DNA from: Nansenia antarctica
Lineage: Eukaryota; Chordata; Actinopteri; Argentiniformes; Microstomatidae
Assembly (NCBI GenBank): GCA_963989245.1
Contig: OZ022342.1
Span: 37,764,442-37,828,441, forward strand
DNA: 64,000 bases
Reading direction: 5' to 3'
Numbering within the stretch: the stretch's first letter is position 1; every line of letters starts with the position of its first letter. The notes below the pieces were generated by a model. It did not search any database. It had not been told where the DNA came from and worked only from the letters and a program-made list of their open reading frames with translations. This document shows positions 21,417 to 31,328 of this stretch, piece by piece. Position numbers and translations under genes: made by a program.

Positions 21417-21490
21417 CTGAAGGGACACTCGAAAGCCGACACAAACGACGATAAAGGAAATGATGCTGCAGATGCAGCCGCTAAATCAGG
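21417..21490 (+). pseudogene. Retroviral RNase H C-terminal fragment
   Basis: The short frame LKGHSKADTNDDKGNDAADAAAK resembles the end of retroviral RNase H, where GN-x-AAD carries the last catalytic Asp. It lies downstream of integrase, out of canonical pol order, and is cut by the SINE that begins at about 21485. Confidence 0.5.
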
Positions 21491-21735
21491 AGGGGGTGGC
21501 TGTGATGCAGGAGGTAGAGCCGCCCTCTAATGATCGCAAGGTTGGCAGATCGGCGGTTCGAGCCCCGGCAGGCCACATGTCAGAGTGTCCTTGGGCAAGA
21601 CACTGAACCCCGAATTGCTCCCAGGGCCGGCGCCTTGTATGGCAGCTTGCCACCATTGGTGTGTGAATGGGTGGATGAGAAGCCATTGTAAAGCGCTTTG
21701 GATAAGGGCGCTATGTAAGTGCAGTCCATTAATAT
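21485..21735 (+). mobile_element. tRNA-derived SINE
   Basis: The head contains a B-box-like GGTTCGAGCCCC at about 21555 and an A-box-like segment upstream. The body (CTTGGGCAAGACACTGAACC ... TGTAAAGCGCTTTGGATAAG) is a common teleost SINE sequence. The reverse-oriented relative is at 37905-38095 in WDR1 intron 5. Confidence 0.8.
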
Positions 21736-22146
21736 GTCCCCAGAGAACATCAGTTGGTTTCAATCCAGCTAGACAAACCTAAATGCTCTGTACATACTAT
21801 AGATGACATACAGGGGGCCGCCCCCCCCCCCAAGAAAGGTCAGTGTGGGTAACAAGGGGGGTGACGCAAAGCTGGTCCTCTGAAAAGGGCTACGGGTTGT
21901 GAGCGCATGAATGTTATTGGTGCTGAGGCACATGGTCCCACTCATGGGTCGGTGCGAGACACTTGGGCGCTGGTAATGAGAAATTTGGGTAGATGATGAA
22001 TCGTGACGTAGGGGTTGAAGAACTGTTGTGATTATGGAGGTTTGTGATGGAATGGTGTAAATAAAGGCATTTGCGGTCTGTCCTAGACCCATCTCACCAC
22101 GTCCGGCTACAAATTCTCTGTGATGGTCATAATTTTGGGTATGACC

Positions 22147-22157
22147 AAGGGGGGATT
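22147..22157 (+). promoter_or_regulatory. Polypurine tract of the LTR element
   Basis: AAGGGGGGATT lies directly before the TGTTAG start of the 3' LTR, where second-strand priming takes place in retroviruses. Confidence 0.8.
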
Positions 22158-23161
22158 TGTTAGGGATTTGTATTAAATACTGTGTGTTCATTTAAATAAT
22201 ATGTGACTGGGATCAGTTGAAGTCTCACAGAGTCATGGAAGAGAGGCTCTGCTTTTGAGCGACGTGGGGGGAAGGGGCTCCTGACTGGGAGAGGGTGTGT
22301 GGTTCAAACCGCCTGTAGATTGCTTATTTTTTCCTATGTACTAACAACCATTTTGTACCTGCTGTTATGATATCCTATTTTCCTATACTCATTTTATACT
22401 ATCATAACTAATGATTAATGATAAGTCTATTCTTCAATATTGTATTTTAAACTTGTTAATCGAATCCCAAGCCAAGGGAATCTGTGGGCCTGGCAACAGT
22501 GATGTTTACACAAGCGATCCTGATAAGGACATCGGACCATATAGACCTGGTCATGGAAGGAATGTGTTTGAAGATTAAATAACTGGCCAATTTCCTTAAA
22601 AAAACATTAGAATGTGTGTGTGTCTAAGGTCGTGCTAGGCTGTGCAAGTACCGTTGCAGATAGAATGTCCAAACAATCCCACCATGACAAACGACTGGGG
22701 GGTCAGAAGAAGAAGATAACACACAGCACACTCGCACGGACACTGAAAGAAGTCAAAGGCCACATACCGATATAGAACAGACGTTTACCATAAAACCTAC
22801 AGAGGGACAGCCCATCCCAAAAAATGTTAAAGAAAGATTGATATAGACTGTGGACCCAGGGAAAAGGGGGCTCTTCTCTGGTGAAGCTTCTGCAGCTAAC
22901 CAGCTAATCCTGGTCTGTGGAGGTGAAGCTAGATAAAGACCCCTTTCCATGGAATGAAATGCTATTGTATGCTGATATTATTGTTTGCAGATGTGCTCGA
23001 ATAAATATTCTCTTAAAGAACAGTTCAGTAGTGGTGCCGAATATTTGATTGGATCATTTTATCTTAGAAGTTATATCAAGGACGTCTCGTTGAGAATAAA
23101 CGGACTCGCTTGTAAGTGACGACTCAATTAAATCAATTCTGGAGAAGTTGATCACCTTACA
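22158..23161 (+). repeat. 3' LTR
   Basis: 1004 bp, same length and ends as the 5' LTR, two differences by eye. It is followed by GGGC, the duplicate of the four bases before the 5' LTR. Confidence 0.97.
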
Positions 23162-23695
23162 GGGCTCATGTTCTTCAGACTCTGAATCAATCTTTTTCAA
23201 TGCAGCCAACAAGTTACGATTATGCACAACACGACCAAACGAGTTCGGGGTTATCTTTGCAACACAGGGTTCAGACCGGGGACGATGATCAGCAACATTC
23301 AACAAGCATGGCGTCGACCTCAATCCCCCTCCGACTAGAACTTCTGCAGGCCTGATAGCTGGGTTGTATGGAGGGCTGTCCAGTCCGCTGTCTGACGATT
23401 GGGGTGTGTTGTTGACCCTCTCAAACACTCGTTGAAATCTATGGATGTAGATAGTTTCAGCATATTGTTAGAGATACTTTTGTCACACATGTTTCAAAAT
23501 CATTCCTTTTCTGTTAATCTTCTCAAACATCATACATGTTTAGATCACGGTCGTCCTCTGCTACATCCAACTCGCATAAGTAGAGGCTACTGAGGTCATC
23601 GGCGTCGTAGTCTGACTCATCAACAGCAGTGTTTTCATTTTAATAACTTGTATACAGAGTGTAAACATTATTTGATTATTAAACCATCCCCCCCC

Positions 23696-23770
<75 letters not shown>

Positions 23771-23910
23771 GCAACCCAATCCTCCACAGCGGTTTTCATT
23801 TTAATAACTTGTATACAGAGTGTAAACATTATTTGATTATTAATCCAACCCCACTCACCCACCAGAACACACTACACATTAAACGTCTTACCTTACATAT
23901 TAACTTCCAT
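23162..23910 (-). pseudogene. Spliced gene with OB-fold-like regions, 5' exons
   Basis: A TATA box at 24052-24059 precedes a candidate start ATG at 23910 in an exon ending at a GTAAGG donor (about 23897). An acidic segment (DESDYDADDLSSLYLCELD) is readable at about 23630-23550. An exon from 23438 (acceptor CCATAG) reads RVFERVNNTPQSSDSG and runs to 23162, where the LTR element begins. The same frame resumes at 12416 and reaches a GTAAGC donor 11 nt later with the phase expected by the next exon. A duplication around 23632-23850 seems to have disturbed the second exon's acceptor. The start exon is the least certain part. Confidence 0.5.
23632..23850. repeat. 57-bp direct repeat around a poly-C/(CA)n microsatellite
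   Basis: GGTTTTCATTTTAATAACTT-type sequence at about 23632-23685 recurs at 23796-23845. Between the copies are about 24 C residues and a (CA)n run (23687-23769). Expansion or slippage duplicated part of an intron of the minus-strand gene. Confidence 0.85.
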
Positions 23911-24051
23911 GGCGATTTCGGGGTCTCTGAATGCACTCGATGCTGGAGAATTCTTCAGGATTTGAGCTCTCTCTCTCGCGGAAGTGAAGAGAAGAATTCG
24001 ACAGACCTTGTGCTCTCTCTCTCTCACGAAAGTGTCTGCATCAACATCTAT

Positions 24052-24059
24052 CTTATATA
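24052..24059 (-). promoter_or_regulatory. TATA box of the OB-fold-like gene
   Basis: TATATAAG on the minus strand lies about 140 bp upstream of the candidate ATG at 23910. A CT-rich stretch follows. Confidence 0.55.
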
Positions 24060-24125
24060 CCATTTAAACAGACGCCCTCCGAACGTCATCATGCGTATTG
24101 AAGCGTTCGCGAACCTTTTTAAATG

Positions 24126-25591
24126 AGGGTTAAAATCAACACCTTTATGCGTGTCTGTAGTCTTTGAAAACAAACGGAAATAATCTGTCGAACGAACTCA
24201 CGCTGTGACTAAAGCCAAGCTCCGGCGCCAGGTGTATCGTTTGAAACTTGTATATCAAATGGTCATATCAACTGTATTAACACCAACACCTTGATTAACC
24301 AAACATTATTTTAGACAGACGTCTGGGCACGCAACACCCCCCACTCCACATGGTACGCTCTCTGTGTGACACCTCGGAGTCACAGACTTTCTAGTACTCG
24401 TTTTACATGATATAATAAGGAGTTCCTATGTGTAAGGAAATAATGACATACGAATAATTGTTCTTCATGTTAAAAAGTTTTATTATAATCGACACAAACC
24501 GCACTGTAAACAGTCTGTTACGTTCTACATTCGCTAGGGAGAATAAGAAGTAACAAAATACAGGTGTTATGAGTAAAGTAAAGATATTTATTACTACAAG
24601 GGTAAATTAAAGTCATTATGGGTCAGATAAACATAATTAAAACTATAACAAATGCCTCCTATTCAAATAAACAATAAACTCATCCCGTGGATGGTTAAAA
24701 TAAACAATAACAATAAAAAGGTTTCAAACATGGTATCACTTAACAAGATCACTAACACAGAACATAACTAACAAACTAAACCAAAAGGATCTCTACCAAA
24801 GTATCCACCAAACTATAACAAATTGCTCTCTAAACAAAGTAAACCATTTACATTTAAATTTTTGGCATTTAGCAGACGCCTTATTCCAAAGCGACTTACA
24901 ATCAATACATTTGAATACTAAGCATGTGAATCAGCAGTCCACTATTCGTTGCAGGAAGAGTACTCTAGCTCGGGCCCGGGGCCACTGATAGAAGGAAAAA
25001 CCTTCTCCCTATTATCGCCTTCTACTAAAAAAATAAAAATTTATTTATTTATTTATTTATTTAATTATTATTATTTTTTTCCTGGAGAAACTGAGAAACA
25101 GTACAAGGGGGGCAGTAGAAGTTCTTAGGGACACAGTAAAGGGGAAAGCGGGTGTCTTTAGGAGACGTAGTGGTGAGGGTCAGAAGACCCGCATGGTATA
25201 CAACAAAAATGGTGGGAACTGTGTGATGGGATCACACAGCTCCTGCTGGTTCTCTCTCCTGATCTTTTGTAGGATGTGGCCTCTGATGATTGGTTGGTGT
25301 GGATTATTGGCTGGTGTTGATTGGCTGGAGTTGATTGGTCACTGCTGGAGTTTGATTGGCAATTATCACGGGGGGGGGGGGGGGGGGTGGATCCCCTCGA
25401 CTGGGCTTATGGCTGTTAAAGAGATAGACAACCAGAACAGACACTACAACAGACACAAACCTATAGACAGACAACCAGGCTACTTACTGATAGCCGTCAC
25501 ACAGTCCCAAACACACACGCACACACACACACACACACACACACCACCCCCGTCTGTGTGAACACGGCGATGAACTGCTCTAAAAGTCTTG
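24126..25591. other. Intergenic, AT-rich with simple repeats
   Basis: No supported coding exon. It contains the fish repeat motif TTTAGCAGACGCC...AAAGCGACTTACA at about 24868-24900, TTTA repeats near 25030-25070, a G run at 25370-25387 and (CA)n at 25510-25542. Much of 24480-24860 is A-rich and unassigned. Confidence 0.5.
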
Positions 25592-26272
25592 TTAACCAAC
25601 CTCCAACTCATCGTCGGGGTAATGCAACAGCTTCCTGACAGTCGACCATTCAAAGATCTGGTCTATCTCGGCCATTATTTTCTCCATAATGACCCACTCA
25701 TCCCAGGTCACCAACATTTTAAGATGCCTCCACATAGCGACATATTCCATGTGGTATGTGTATCTATTTCTGCCAATTGCACCATAGCATAGCGACACAT
25801 GTCTCATTGCATTAGTCGGTTTGTACTTTACGCCGCTGTGAGGAATGTCTTTGATACTGTTCAAAGTGACATAATATGTCATTTCAGTGTTATCAGCTGC
25901 CCACATAGAGTGTTGGGCGTCTGAATCTCCACGCATTTTAGGAGCCACATGGTTACGTAGCATTCGCCAGTCTCCTGCGCTGAACGGCACAACAGGAGTC
26001 GTTTGATCATGCTTGCTGCCCGGTTCTAACACATAGATCTGCACAACACGGTCATCATTGTTGAAGGAATATCCGGCGGTGCGCCCCTCGTTGAGACTGA
26101 CAACGCCAGTGATGTTTCCAGACTGTGATCTCCTGAAAAGTCCGAATGTCTGATCGGGGAATCGCTCGTGTCTCTTCCGCGGTGCCAACACTAGGGAGCC
26201 CAGACGATCGACCTCGGCGTCTGATCCGATGTCATTGAACTCCATGCATGCGAAATCATCACAAGTATCCAT
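25592..26272 (-). CDS. 226-aa ORF with possible PC4-like segments
   Basis: An intact frame with ATG at 26272 and stop at 25592. I do not recognise a full family. Two segments recall the strand-helix core of PC4/p15-type ssDNA-binding proteins: RVVQIYVLEP...VPFSAGDWRMLRNHV (residues about 74-108) and LKMLVTWDEWVIMEKIMAEID (about 185-205). In PC4 the motif is LSPEQW followed by a helix. The N-terminus is acidic. The ORF is on the same strand as, and upstream of, the OB-fold-like gene and viral cluster. A long-TIR transposon borders its start codon directly. It could be a single-stranded DNA-binding or transcription factor gene of the same element; this is inference. Confidence 0.5.
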   Translation of the reverse strand: MDTCDDFACMEFNDIGSDAEVDRLGSLVLAPRKRHERFPDQTFGLFRRSQSGNITGVVSLNEGRTAGYSFNNDDRVVQIYVLEPGSKHDQTTPVVPFSAGDWRMLRNHVAPKMRGDSDAQHSMWAADNTEMTYYVTLNSIKDIPHSGVKYKPTNAMRHVSLCYGAIGRNRYTYHMEYVAMWRHLKMLVTWDEWVIMEKIMAEIDQIFEWSTVRKLLHYPDDELEVG

Positions 26273-26631
26273 TTAGTCAGGTTCACTATGTTTCAATTTA
26301 AACTTTCGTGGGAATTTTTTGGGGATTTGCTAATCTATACATTTTTGGAAAGGGCATTGTATGAGGAATCAGAAAATATATGTTTCCATTTGCACAGATG
26401 TCTGAAAGGCGGCCATCTTGGCATTTACAAAATGGCCGCCATAATACACACGTTTTGTAATATCTTGGCTTCTAAATAAGCTAGAACATTGATTTTAACT
26501 GCTAAACCTACATTTTCAGGGTCAATGAATCCAATGGTTGGAGTTACAAAGCAATTTTTTGTATTCTTCTTCTTTAAAAAAAAAAGTATATGGGCACAGG
26601 CAGCCATTGCTCTGCAGGATCCATAGGCTAA

Positions 26632-26883
26632 TTGGATCCCCTGCAAAATTGGTACTCCAAACATGAGGATGGCATGCTTAAACCAACAACCACAGACGTC
26701 CTCCCAGCCCCAAAGTCCATCATTGAGATGGTACAATGCAAATGCAAAACTGACTGTTCTTCTGGCAGATGTTCATGCAGAGCTAAGAACTTAGCCTGTA
26801 CCGACATGTGCAGCAGCCAGTGCCAGAACGATGACGATTCCCAAGCTGTGACGCACGAAAGTGATGATGATGAACTAATCTAA
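26632..26883 (+). CDS. Cys-rich CXC-like ORF, partial
   Basis: The frame reads LQNWYSKHEDGMLKPTTTD, then a cluster CKCKTDCSSGRCSCRAKNLACTD and an acidic DDDEL end with a stop at 26881-26883. The C-x-C-x4-C-x3-C-x-C pattern resembles the tesmin/TSO1 CXC type. The first codon is TTG where ATG would be expected (TTGGATCCC), so the start is lost or lies in another exon. Similar short ORFs are found in repeated fish elements, as I recall. Confidence 0.45.
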   Translation: MDPLQNWYSKHEDGMLKPTTTDVLPAPKSIIEMVQCKCKTDCSSGRCSCRAKNLACTDMCSSQCQNDDDSQAVTHESDDDELI

Positions 26884-27100
26884 CAGCCCAGCTCACATTG
26901 GCACGCATTGGACTCGCCATTCACATATCACATCACACATAGCATAAACGCTTATACATAGTCAAGAGACACAACCCGCCTGTCATTACACATAGAGTAA
27001 ATACACATCCCACAAACAGAACAACCAGCACACCATACACTCCCCACATTCCTCCCATTCATTTATTTTGTTTCATTCCCTATTTGTATCATTAAATATG

Positions 27101-28751
27101 ATATACGGAGCTTATTCTCCATGCCACACCCGCCTTGAAGTCCTGCCTGAGAGCGTTCCTCACTTCCTGTTTGCGCCAACTCAAGATCCCCAAAATCTGG
27201 CGAAGCGCCCTAGTTGTTGCGATCCCTAAACCGAATAAGCCTGAAGGGGACCCTAAGAGTCCCATCTCTCTGTTATGCATCCCCTTCAAGATCCTCGAGA
27301 CGGGGCTGTCTTTATAGACCTGACGGCTGCCTACGATACCGTATGGCATCGCGGCCTCACCTGCAAGCTGCTCCGCCTGCTGCCGGACAGGCACATGGTC
27401 AGAATGATCATGGAGCTCATCCGTAACCGCAGCTTTACCCTTACCACCGGTTGCGGACAGCTAAGCAGGCTTCGACGCCTTAAGAACGGCGTCCCTCAGG
27501 GATCGGTCCTGGCCCCCCTCCTCTATAATATCTACACCTATGACCTGCCCAACACACTCTCGCGGAAGTACGCCTACGCAGACGACCTCGCAGTGGTGTA
27601 CTCTGCTGGAAATTGGCAGTCTGTGGAGGGGATTCTGAGCCAGGACATGCAGACACTAGTGGCATACTTCCGGAAATGGAGATTGAAGCTTAGCGAGGCA
27701 AAGACGGTGTCGGCTGCCTTCCACCTTAACAACAGGGAGGCTAAATTTGAGCTTAGAGTATAGCTAGATGGAACTCCCCTGCCATGTTCCGCTGAGCCAA
27801 TCTATCTCGGCGTGACATTGGACAGGACGCTCACGTTTCGCCGGCACCTCGAGTCACTGCGCAAGAAGTTAACAGCTCGTGTGGCGTTGATGAGGCGACT
27901 GGTTGGCTCCGGCTGGGGCGCCGGCGCAAAGACCTTGCACACGGCAGCCCTAGCCCTCCTTTATTCAACTAGTGAATACTGCGCCCCAGTATGGTGTCGC
28001 AGTGCCCACACCCGCCTCATCGACTCGCCTATAAACGAAGCCTTGCGGTTTGTGACAGGATGCCTGCGTCCTACCCCCGTGGACAACCTTCCCACCCTAG
28101 CAGGCATCCAGCCCGCAGGCCTCCGCCGCATGGGAGCCACAGCACGTCTCGCCTGCCGGGCCGTGGAGCTTAATAACCATCTGCTCCACGATAGGCTCAC
28201 TATAACAGCGGAGCCTTCCCGGCGTCTCAAGTCGAGACACCCATTTGTGCCTGCCGCACAGGATCTCAGGCAGCAATGCAGAGATCTTAACATCAGTGCG
28301 GCAGGAAGGGCAGATTATATGTGGCGCGCGGAGTGGGAGGCAAACACCTCCAAACTCCGCGACCATATCCCAGTCGCCGGCCCTGAGCCCCTCGGGATGG
28401 ACTTGCCAAGGCTATCCTGGGTGAGGCTCAATCGTCTCCGGACCGGCATCGGGCGTTTCCGCTCATCAATGCACAGATGGGGCTTGGCCCCAAATGCGTC
28501 GTGCGAGTGTGGCGCAGAGGACCAAACCGCAGACCATGTTATCCTGGATTGCCCGGTGTACCACCCACCCAATGGGATGCATGTTCTGTCGGTACTAGAT
28601 GACGAGACGATGACGTGGCTTCTGGAGGGGTGTCCAGAAATATAGCCCGGGTGAGCCCCTCAACCAGGTCTCGGGGTGGTAAAAGGGTAGCCCCTCGGCC
28701 TCGAGCATGGTGGAGTGGAGAGGAAAACAACTACCCATACGCCGAAAGAAG
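27101..28751 (+). mobile_element. 5'-truncated LINE (I/Nimb-like), with 13-bp target duplication
   Basis: ATCATTAAATATG occurs at 27088-27100 and again at 28752-28764, flanking the element. It encodes RT and a C-terminal region (see 27135-28645). The 3' end is GC-rich and ends ...CCGAAAGA without a long poly(A). It sits inside the long-TIR element. Confidence 0.85.
27135..28645 (+). pseudogene. LINE reverse transcriptase ORF with C-terminal domain
   Basis: The RT boxes seen are VVAIPKPNKP, FIDLTAAYDTVWHRGL, GVPQGSVLAPLLYNIYTYDLP and the catalytic YADDLAV at about 27570. A TAG at 27762 splits the frame, and a second long frame (27812-28645) gives the thumb region LGVTLDRTLTFRRHL and a C-terminal CECGAEDQTADHVILDCP zinc-knuckle-like motif. 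A frame change near 27290 also interrupts the N-terminal part. It suits the I/Jockey superfamily. The endonuclease region is missing. Confidence 0.85.
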
Positions 28752-29302
28752 ATCATTAAATATGCCATTAGGCTAAAGATTTACCTGCCTCTGTATTGCC
28801 TTACTGGTTGCTGGCTGTTGCCATAACATCCAAAAATGTATAGATTAGCAAATCCCCCCAAAAAGCCAACAAAAGTTTAAATCATAACATCGAGACTATC
28901 TAATGCAGGAGGTTGTCGTGATCATACTGTGGTCTGTGGACTCACGTATGGAAGTAATAGAAAAACGACAATTTCTTAAAGTATAAGTTACACATTTTTA
29001 TGTGATGATATATAAAAAAAAAGAATACAAAAAATAGCTTTGTAACTACAACCATTGGATTCCTTGACCCTGAAAATGTAGGTTTAGCAGTTAAAATGTT
29101 CTAGCTTATTTAGAAGCCAAGATATTACAAAACGTGTGTATTATGGCGGCCATTTCTTAAATGCCAAGATGGCCGCCTTTCAGACATCTGTGCAAATGGA
29201 AACATATATTTTCTGATTCCTCATACAATGCCCTTTCCAAAAATGTATAGATTAGCAAATCCCCAAAAAATTCCCACGAAATTATATAACAAACCTGACT
29301 AA

Positions 29303-29840
29303 TTGTTGAGTCTTTGACATTTAAGTGATAGACACAGCTAGGCTATTTAAACACATTTCAACCCTTGCTAGTCAACTCCTCCTAAACACCTACGTCAACA
29401 TTAGTTTTGGACCAGCCCTCATATTCACACCTGCGCCAAAGGGGGTGTGTTCTGAACAAATGGCGGGGGCAAATAAACCCTCAACGGGGGCAAATAAACC
29501 CCCCTTCTGTAAAAGATCAATAACCTATGATTTATGACCCCCCCATAAAAGATCAAAGGAAATCGAGATCAAAGAAAGGTGCCGAGTATAACTACTTATA
29601 TTCTAAAATGTTACATGGAAACGTAGAGCAACTCTTACTGTCACTCAAAATATCAACATATAAGCCCAAACATTCATAGTTTTTAAGTTTCAGCTGTTTG
29701 TTTCAGAGCTAGCCAAAGACAAGCAGAGGTCAGGCTAGAGTGAGTTGCTATGACAACGAATTTGCCACTGTCAACAGATGTGTTGATAGGACTCAAAACA
29801 GGTGCGGCCGGGTGGTAGAGAGAGTGGACCAGCATACAGA
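29303..29840. other. No gene recognised
   Basis: Contains a short duplicated GGGGCAAATAAACCC motif at 29466-29500. Nothing coding is supported. Confidence 0.35.
29341..29351 (-). promoter_or_regulatory. Possible TATA-like box for the PC4-like ORF, displaced by the TIR element
   Basis: TTTAAATAGCC on the minus strand lies 39-49 bp outside the transposon border at 29302. If the transposon is ignored, this places it about 40-50 bp before the ATG at 26272. This is only suggestive. Confidence 0.25.
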
Positions 29841-29888
29841 CACACTCACTCACACATACACACACGCGCACACACACACACGCGCACG

Positions 29889-29963
<75 letters not shown>
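29839..29963. repeat. (CA)n microsatellite
   Basis: About 60 CA dinucleotides with a few CG interruptions. The His-Thr and Cys-Val frames across it are artefacts. Confidence 0.98.
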
Positions 29964-29965
<2 letters not shown>

Positions 29966-30154
29966 CACAACTTGGCCTCTGGGTGAGCTAGAGAAACGCG
30001 GTCTTCGCCAAGGGGTGCAGGGGAGTGGCCCAGGTGCAGGGGTTGGGGGGTGGGGCAGGTGCAGGGGTGGGGAGGGCCCAGAGGCCACTGACCTGCCCCC
30101 TACTGGCTGTGAGGGGCAAGCACACTTCACAATTTCCACAGGAATTGTCCCTGT

Positions 30155-30175
30155 CTAGTTATTATTATTATTGTT

Positions 30176-30231
<56 letters not shown>

Positions 30232-30238
30232 TACTATT
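30155..30238. repeat. (ATT)n microsatellite
   Basis: TTATTATTA runs with few interruptions. Confidence 0.97.
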
Positions 30239-30327
30239 GTGTGTGATCTCTTCCTCTCCTACCTTCCCCTGTACAGATGTGGAGAGATTGGCTGCTCTGA
30301 TGTGCCTGTGGCCCATCTAAGATCTGG

Positions 30328-30408
30328 GTGGCTGACACATGGCTGACACATGGCTGACACATGGCTGACACAAGGCTGACGCATGGCTGACACATGGCTG
30401 ACACATAC
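30328..30408. repeat. 12-bp tandem repeat, 7 copies
   Basis: GGCTGACACATG units repeat with two variants (ACACAAG, ACGCATG). Confidence 0.9.
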
Positions 30409-30803
30409 ATAGACCTTATTACACATACTGTACATAGATGCATGTTATTTCTTGCATTGTGCTTCTTGTTGTGAACAATAAACCCAGGGCCGGCCCTAGG
30501 ACTTTTGTGGCCCTAAGCGAGATTTTTAATGTGCCCCCACACACACACACACGTTTTGTCGGGGGGTTGGAGTTTTCGATTGACAGGTGTTTTCGATAGG
30601 CGGGTGTTTAATCGACAAGGGAGGGGCATCAAAAATTGGCATCAATCCACACACAATACCCCATAATGACAACGTTTTTAGACATTTTTGAAAATGTATT
30701 CAAATTGAAACACAGAAATACATATTTAATACATGTGCATAAAATTTGCTAAAAAGAGTGACAGAAATGTCATCAACAAATCACTCAGTAAGTTGAATTG
30801 AGT

Positions 30804-31328
30804 TCATCTTAATGCAAGGATAATAGTTAATGTCATTTTGGAATCAATATCTTTGTTTTTATAGGGCCTCTGATTTGCATAGGAATCAATTACACACTGT
30901 GTAGATTAGGATGTCACTACCAACTCAGCAAATTGTATACATTTTTCTTGATCCTGACAAACTCCTCAGTCCCTGCCAATGACAAATACCATAAATTGAT
31001 ACAGCTCCACTATTCTTCACACGAGAGATGGTGCAGAAACTGGGAGCATCAAAGATTATTTTGGGGCCACTTGGTTATAGACCAATTTGATAGAGTGACT
31101 GAGAGGATGTTGTCCCATCGACTGTGCTTTTTCCTCTCCACCATTCAACTTTGTACATGTTTGTCTCCCCAGGCCTCAGGGTCACATTCCTGAGCAGTTT
31201 TGTTCCTCTCCATCTGCTCAATTTATAAAGACAACCTGATAATTGATTCCTATGCAAATCAGAGACCCTATAAAAACAAAGACATTGATTCCAAAATGAC
31301 ATTAACTGTTACCCTTGCATTAAGATGG
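30804..31328. repeat. Inverted repeat, arms about 89 bp
   Basis: 30804-30892 and 31240-31328 are near-perfect reverse complements, sharing CTGATTTGCATAGGAATCAA. The spacer of about 350 bp has no supported ORF. It may be a foldback MITE inside the hAT. Confidence 0.8.

Larger units (their letters stand above)
12417..23161 (+). mobile_element. Retrovirus-like LTR element (ERV), internally deleted and loaded with nested repeats
   Basis: Two 1004-bp LTRs (12417-13420, 22158-23161) start TGTTAG and end TTACA. The flanks carry a 4-bp GGGC duplication. A tRNA-Trp-type PBS follows the 5' LTR and a purine tract precedes the 3' LTR. The internal 8.7 kb keeps a nucleocapsid zinc knuckle, protease DTGA and integrase fragments in retroviral order, but most of gag, RT and env are missing. 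Nested insertions are a MITE, a hAT, an L2-like LINE and a SINE. It interrupts an exon of the minus-strand OB-fold-like gene. It cannot move alone. Confidence 0.93.
26273..29302. mobile_element. DNA element with about 300-bp inverted ends, carrying a CXC ORF and a LINE
   Basis: 26273-26590 and 28985-29302 are inverted copies from TTAGTCAGGTT inward through CGTGGGAATTTTTTGGGGAT, CAGATGTCTGAAAGGCGGCC and a poly-A tract. An extra partial copy of the end lies at 28834-28860. Internal sequence includes a Cys-rich ORF (26632-26883) and a LINE with its own target duplication (27101-28751). No transposase is recognisable and no clear target duplication is seen. Confidence 0.75.

Noticed and set aside
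29802..30158. Long frames rich in His-Thr or Cys-Val
   Set aside because: They are translations of the (CA)n microsatellite.
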